NCBI GenBank assembly: GCA_947628025.1
Contig: CANQYH010000036.1
Span: forward strand, 1-16,008
Origin: an uncultured Lachnospiraceae bacterium
Lineage (GTDB): Bacteria; Bacillota; Clostridia; Lachnospirales; Lachnospiraceae
Direction of reading: 5' to 3'
Length of the DNA: 16,008 bases
In this document: piece by piece, positions 13,117-16,008 of the stretch
Layout: every line of letters begins with the position of its first letter
How positions within the stretch are numbered: the stretch's first letter is position 1
The notes under the pieces: model-generated
What the model was told of the DNA's origin: nothing
Seen by the model: the letters and a program-made list of their open reading frames with translations, nothing else
The model's database searches: none
Made by a program: the position numbers and the translations under genes

Positions 13117-14562
13117 ATGAAGATTTTCAACACATTGAGCAGGAGAAAAGAAGAATTCGTACCGCTGGAGCCGGGAAAAGTGAAAATGTATGTCTGCGGC
13201 CCCACGGTTTACAATTATATCCATATCGGAAACGCCAGGCCGATGATCGTGTTTGACACGGTGCGCCGGTATTTTGAGTACAAGGGATACGAGGTGAATT
13301 TCGTTTCCAATTTCACGGACGTGGACGATAAGATCATCCAGAAAGCGATCGAAGAGGGCGTGGACGCGTCGGTGATTTCCGAGCGGTTCATCGCCGAGTG
13401 CAAAAAGGACATGGCGGGGCTGAACGTGAAGCCGGCGACCACCCATCCCCAGGCGACGAAAGAGATCCCGGGGATGCTGGAGATGATCCGCACCCTGATC
13501 GAAAACGGTCACGCTTACGCGGCGGCGGACGGCACGGTTTATTTCCGCACCGCGTCTTTCCCGGACTACGGAAAGCTCTCCCACAAAAACCTGGATGAGC
13601 TTCAGTCCGGCTTCCGGGAGATCAAGGTGACCGGCGAGGAGGGCAAGGAGGACCCGGCGGATTTCGTATTGTGGAAACCGAAGAAAGAGGGCGAGCCGTT
13701 CTGGCCGTCGCCGTGGTGCGACGGGCGTCCCGGCTGGCACATCGAGTGCTCGGTTATGGCGAAGCGGTACCTGGGCGACGAGATCGACATCCACGCGGGC
13801 GGCGAGGACCTGATCTTCCCCCACCATGAGAACGAGATCGCCCAGAGCGAGTGCGCCAACGGCAAGCCGTTCGCCAGGTACTGGATGCACAACGGTTTTT
13901 TGAACATCGACAATAAGAAGATGTCCAAATCTCTGGGGAATTTCTTCACGGTCCGGGAGATCAGCGAGAAATACGATCTGCAGGTGCTGCGCTTCTTCAT
14001 GCTGAGCGCGCATTACCGCAGCCCGCTGAATTTCAGCGCGGAGCTGATGGAGGCCTCCAAAAACGGCCTGGAGCGGATCCGCACGGCGGCGGCGAGGCTG
14101 AAAGAGCTGGAGCAGAAGCTGGGCGCGGCGGAAGACGGCCTGACCGGAGACGCGTCGTGGACGGAGCGCCTGTCCGGACAGGAACAGGCCGGCATCGCGG
14201 CGGCAAACGAATTGACGGCCAAATACGAGGCCGCCATGGACGACGATTTCAACACGGCCGACGCGGTCTCCGCGATCTTTGAGCTGGTGAAGCTGAGCAA
14301 TTCCACGGTCTCGGAGAGCAGCAGCCCGGCCTATGTGACGTACCTGCGCCGGACGGTTGCGAAGCTTTGTGATGTGATGGGCATTATCCCTGAGACGAAA
14401 GACGAGTCTCTGGACGCGGAGATCGAGGCGCTGATCGAGGCGCGGCAGCAGGCCCGGAAAGAGAAAAATTACGCGCTGGCGGACGAGATCCGCGGGAAGC
14501 TGTCCGGGATGGGGATCATCCTGGAGGACACTCGGCAGGGCGTCAAATGGAGACGCGCATGA
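13117..14562 (+). CDS. cysS: Cysteinyl-tRNA synthetase
   Basis: A 481-residue class I aminoacyl-tRNA synthetase that charges tRNA-Cys in the cytoplasm. It shows MYVCGPTVYNYIHIGNARP (24-42), with zinc-ligand Cys27 and the HIGN form of the HIGH motif, then the second Rossmann half with WHIECSVMA (zinc ligand Cys) and HHENEIAQSE. KMSKS lies at 268-272, followed by an all-helical tRNA-binding region. The C-terminal end, with ARKEKNYALADEIRGKL and GIILEDTRQGVKWRR, is the standard CysRS tail. The start chosen is ATG 13117, with AGGAAAGGA seven bases upstream and the usual sequence MKIFNT. An in-frame ATG at 13096 would add seven residues but overlaps the region before that ribosome site. The stop overlaps the mrnC start (ATGA). 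No T-box leader is visible in the 84-base gap upstream. Confidence 0.98.
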   Translation: MKIFNTLSRRKEEFVPLEPGKVKMYVCGPTVYNYIHIGNARPMIVFDTVRRYFEYKGYEVNFVSNFTDVDDKIIQKAIEEGVDASVISERFIAECKKDMAGLNVKPATTHPQATKEIPGMLEMIRTLIENGHAYAAADGTVYFRTASFPDYGKLSHKNLDELQSGFREIKVTGEEGKEDPADFVLWKPKKEGEPFWPSPWCDGRPGWHIECSVMAKRYLGDEIDIHAGGEDLIFPHHENEIAQSECANGKPFARYWMHNGFLNIDNKKMSKSLGNFFTVREISEKYDLQVLRFFMLSAHYRSPLNFSAELMEASKNGLERIRTAAARLKELEQKLGAAEDGLTGDASWTERLSGQEQAGIAAANELTAKYEAAMDDDFNTADAVSAIFELVKLSNSTVSESSSPAYVTYLRRTVAKLCDVMGIIPETKDESLDAEIEALIEARQQARKEKNYALADEIRGKLSGMGIILEDTRQGVKWRRA

Positions 14563-15035
14563 CGGCGGAGGGACCAAAGGACGGGAAAACCGCGGCCAAC
14601 GTCCTGCCGGACTATTTTAAAAAGACGTTTCATCTGCACCAGATCGACGCGGCGGTCTATTCTCCGCTGGCCCTGGCCTATATCGGAGACGCGGTTTACG
14701 AAGTGATGATCCGCACGCTGGTCGTGAACCAGGGCAATATGCAGGTCAGCAAGATGCACCGCCATGACGCCAGCCTCGTAAAGGCCGAGGCGCAGGCCAG
14801 GATGATCCGCCTGCTGGAACCGGAGCTGACGGAGGAGGAAGCGGCCGTCTATAAGCGGGGGCGCAACGCGAAATCCGTGACGACGGCGAAAAACGCCACG
14901 GTCATGGATTACCGGACGGCGACCGGGTTTGAGGCGCTGGTCGGTTATCTGTACCTGCAGGAAAGGCTGGACCGGCTGGCCGAGCTGGTGGGGATGGGAC
15001 TGCAGAAGATAGGAGAATTTCATGAGGATCAATGA
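14559..15035 (+). CDS. mrnC: Mini-ribonuclease III (23S rRNA maturation)
   Basis: A 158-residue RNase III-type catalytic domain without the double-stranded RNA-binding domain, as in Bacillus MrnC, which trims 23S rRNA ends in the cytoplasm. The active-site helix reads PLALAYIGDAVYEVMI (36-51), with Asp44 and Glu48. The second conserved block is RGRNAKSVTTAKNATVMDYRTATGFEALVGYLYL (100-133), with acidic Glu125. The start chosen is ATG 14559, whose ATGA overlaps the cysS stop and which has GGAG six bases upstream. The in-frame ATG at 14547 would add four residues and overlap cysS by 16 bases. The gene order cysS-mrnC-rlmB is that of many Firmicutes. The end overlaps the rlmB start by 14 bases, so expression is coupled. 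Confidence 0.95.
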   Translation: MTAEGPKDGKTAANVLPDYFKKTFHLHQIDAAVYSPLALAYIGDAVYEVMIRTLVVNQGNMQVSKMHRHDASLVKAEAQARMIRLLEPELTEEEAAVYKRGRNAKSVTTAKNATVMDYRTATGFEALVGYLYLQERLDRLAELVGMGLQKIGEFHEDQ

Positions 15036-15909
15036 GAAATACGAAAAAGCCGGAACCGGAAATCCGCGCAAAGTGAGAAAGGACGGGCGGCCCGTGGGGG
15101 TGCGGCCGGTACGGAAAGCGGATGAAAACGAAAACGCGGAGCCGGAGGAAAGCAAAGAAGCGCCCGGCGAGGAGGAACTGACGCAGGTAGAGGGGCGCAA
15201 CGCGGTATTGGAGGCGTTCCGCTCCGGAAAGACTGTGGATAAGCTCTTTGTCCTGGACGGCTGTAAGGACGGGCCGGTTCAGACCATTGTGAGAGAGGCC
15301 AGAAAGCAGGACGTGATCCTGAATTTTGTGACGAAAGAACGCCTGGACCGGATGTCCTGTACCGGGCACCATCAGGGCGTCATCGCGCAGACCGCGGCCT
15401 ATGGCTATGCGACGGTGGAAGAGATACTGGAGAGAGCTAGGGAGAAAGGCGAGCCTCCGTTTCTGATCCTTTTGGACGGCATCGAGGACCCGCACAATCT
15501 GGGCGCGATCATCCGGACCGCCAACCAGGCCGGGGCCCACGGCGTGATCATTCCCAAACGGCGGGCGGTGGGGCTGACCGCGACGGTCGCCAGGACTTCG
15601 GCCGGAGCGCTGAATTATACGCCGGTGGCGAAAGTGACGAACCTGACCGCCACGATCCAGCAGCTGAAAAAGGAGGGGATCTGGTTTGTCTGCGCGGATA
15701 TGGGCGGCGAGCTGATGTACCGCCTGGACCTGACCGGCCCCATCGGACTGGTGGTAGGCGCCGAGGGAGACGGCGTCGGCAAGCTGGTGCGCGAGAACTG
15801 CGATCTGGCCGCGGCGATCCCGATGAAAGGGGACGTCGATTCCCTGAACGCGTCGGTGGCGGTCGGGGTGCTGGCTTACGAGATCGTCCGGCAGAGGATG
15901 AAGCTGTAA
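15022..15909 (+). CDS. rlmB: 23S rRNA (guanosine-2'-O)-methyltransferase, TrmH/SpoU family
   Basis: A 295-residue SPOUT-class methyltransferase that uses S-adenosylmethionine to methylate a ribose in 23S rRNA (G2251 in E. coli for RlmB). A charged, low-complexity N-terminal extension (1-52) precedes the substrate-binding domain beginning at VEGRNAVLEAF (56-66). The catalytic domain has motif 1 IEDPHNLGAIIRTA (154-167; Asn159, Arg165), motif 2 GLVVGAEGDGV (242-252) and motif 3 IPMKGDVDSLNASVA (266-280; Ser274, Asn276). These form the trefoil knot and SAM pocket. The start is ATG 15022, with AGGAGA five bases upstream, overlapping mrnC. It could instead be named a generic TrmH-family enzyme, but the size and gene order support RlmB. 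It ends the visible housekeeping run. Confidence 0.94.
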   Translation: MRINEKYEKAGTGNPRKVRKDGRPVGVRPVRKADENENAEPEESKEAPGEEELTQVEGRNAVLEAFRSGKTVDKLFVLDGCKDGPVQTIVREARKQDVILNFVTKERLDRMSCTGHHQGVIAQTAAYGYATVEEILERAREKGEPPFLILLDGIEDPHNLGAIIRTANQAGAHGVIIPKRRAVGLTATVARTSAGALNYTPVAKVTNLTATIQQLKKEGIWFVCADMGGELMYRLDLTGPIGLVVGAEGDGVGKLVRENCDLAAAIPMKGDVDSLNASVAVGVLAYEIVRQRMKL

Positions 15910-15948
15910 GAGATACTGGGAAATTGTGTGGTATAACCTATATTTTTT

Positions 15949-15993
15949 CATGATTTCGGGATAATAAGGATACGGGTTTATTCCCGAATCATG
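15949..15993. repeat. Large imperfect inverted repeat after rlmB
   Basis: CATGATTTCGGGA (15949-15961) pairs with TCCCGAATCATG (15982-15993) with a single bulged base, around a 20-base, partly self-complementary centre (ATAA near the left arm, TTAT near the right arm). It starts 39 bases after the rlmB stop. Six T's precede it and purine-rich GAGAGGGGG follows, so it is not a standard terminator. It may be an operator or a leader structure of the next gene, which lies outside the window. Confidence 0.55.
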
Positions 15994-16008
15994 AGAGGGG
16001 GCGAGGGG

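Noticed and set aside
12718..14577. Open frame of 619 codons on the minus strand opposite cysS and mrnC
   Set aside because: The plus strand here encodes an unmistakable cysteinyl-tRNA synthetase. The antisense frame has no ribosome site at its start, a low-complexity Arg/His/Gln-rich product, and arises from the GC-rich third codon positions.

Overview
The window looks like chromosomal DNA from a fairly GC-rich Clostridia, most likely a Lachnospiraceae-type gut Firmicute. The reasons are strong Shine-Dalgarno sequences (AGGAGG-like) before nearly every gene, sigma-A type promoters (TTGNNN, 16-17 bp, TATAAT-like), the cysS-mrnC-rlmB order typical of Firmicutes, and families common in that group (DUF2812 behind a PadR regulator, DUF6020, YitT). 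This placement is inference. There is no phage, IS, CRISPR, tRNA or rRNA signal, and no gene-free stretch longer than about 250 bases.

Layout. (1) 1-1681: the 3' end of an ABC exporter ATPase, then a free-standing XRE-type regulator with a TPR-like C-terminal half, closed by a hairpin shared with the convergent gene. (2) 1682-3533: a lone carbamate-kinase-family gene (minus strand), divergent from a CPBP membrane protease, with two promoters back to back. (3) 3639-6633: a TTG-started family 2 glycosyltransferase, a YitT membrane protein with its own promoter and a strong terminator, and a histidine-phosphatase-family protein. (4) 6767-8047: a two-gene cassette of a PadR regulator and a DUF2812 membrane protein, whose promoter -10 box lies inside a tandem 15-bp repeat that is probably the PadR operator. 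(5) 8180-11391: a probable operon of flavodoxin, PfkB sugar/nucleoside kinase and a DUF6020 multispanning membrane protein. (6) 11437-15909: a housekeeping run of lipid kinase, ispF, cysS, mrnC and rlmB. The last three are tightly coupled and link tRNA charging with 23S rRNA maturation and methylation.

Most of the window is ordinary core genome. The most unusual signal is non-coding. A short element, core TTTGTRCRGMAGAT followed by TGCRG, occurs three times in intergenic DNA on the same strand. Two copies sit directly upstream of promoters at almost the same distance from the TATAAT box. Other points of interest are the tandem PadR operator, altered nucleotide/carbamate-loop residues in the carbamate kinase homologue, a Cys-rich C-terminal tail on IspF, and a large inverted repeat just after rlmB. 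I did not find a convincing undescribed multi-gene system.
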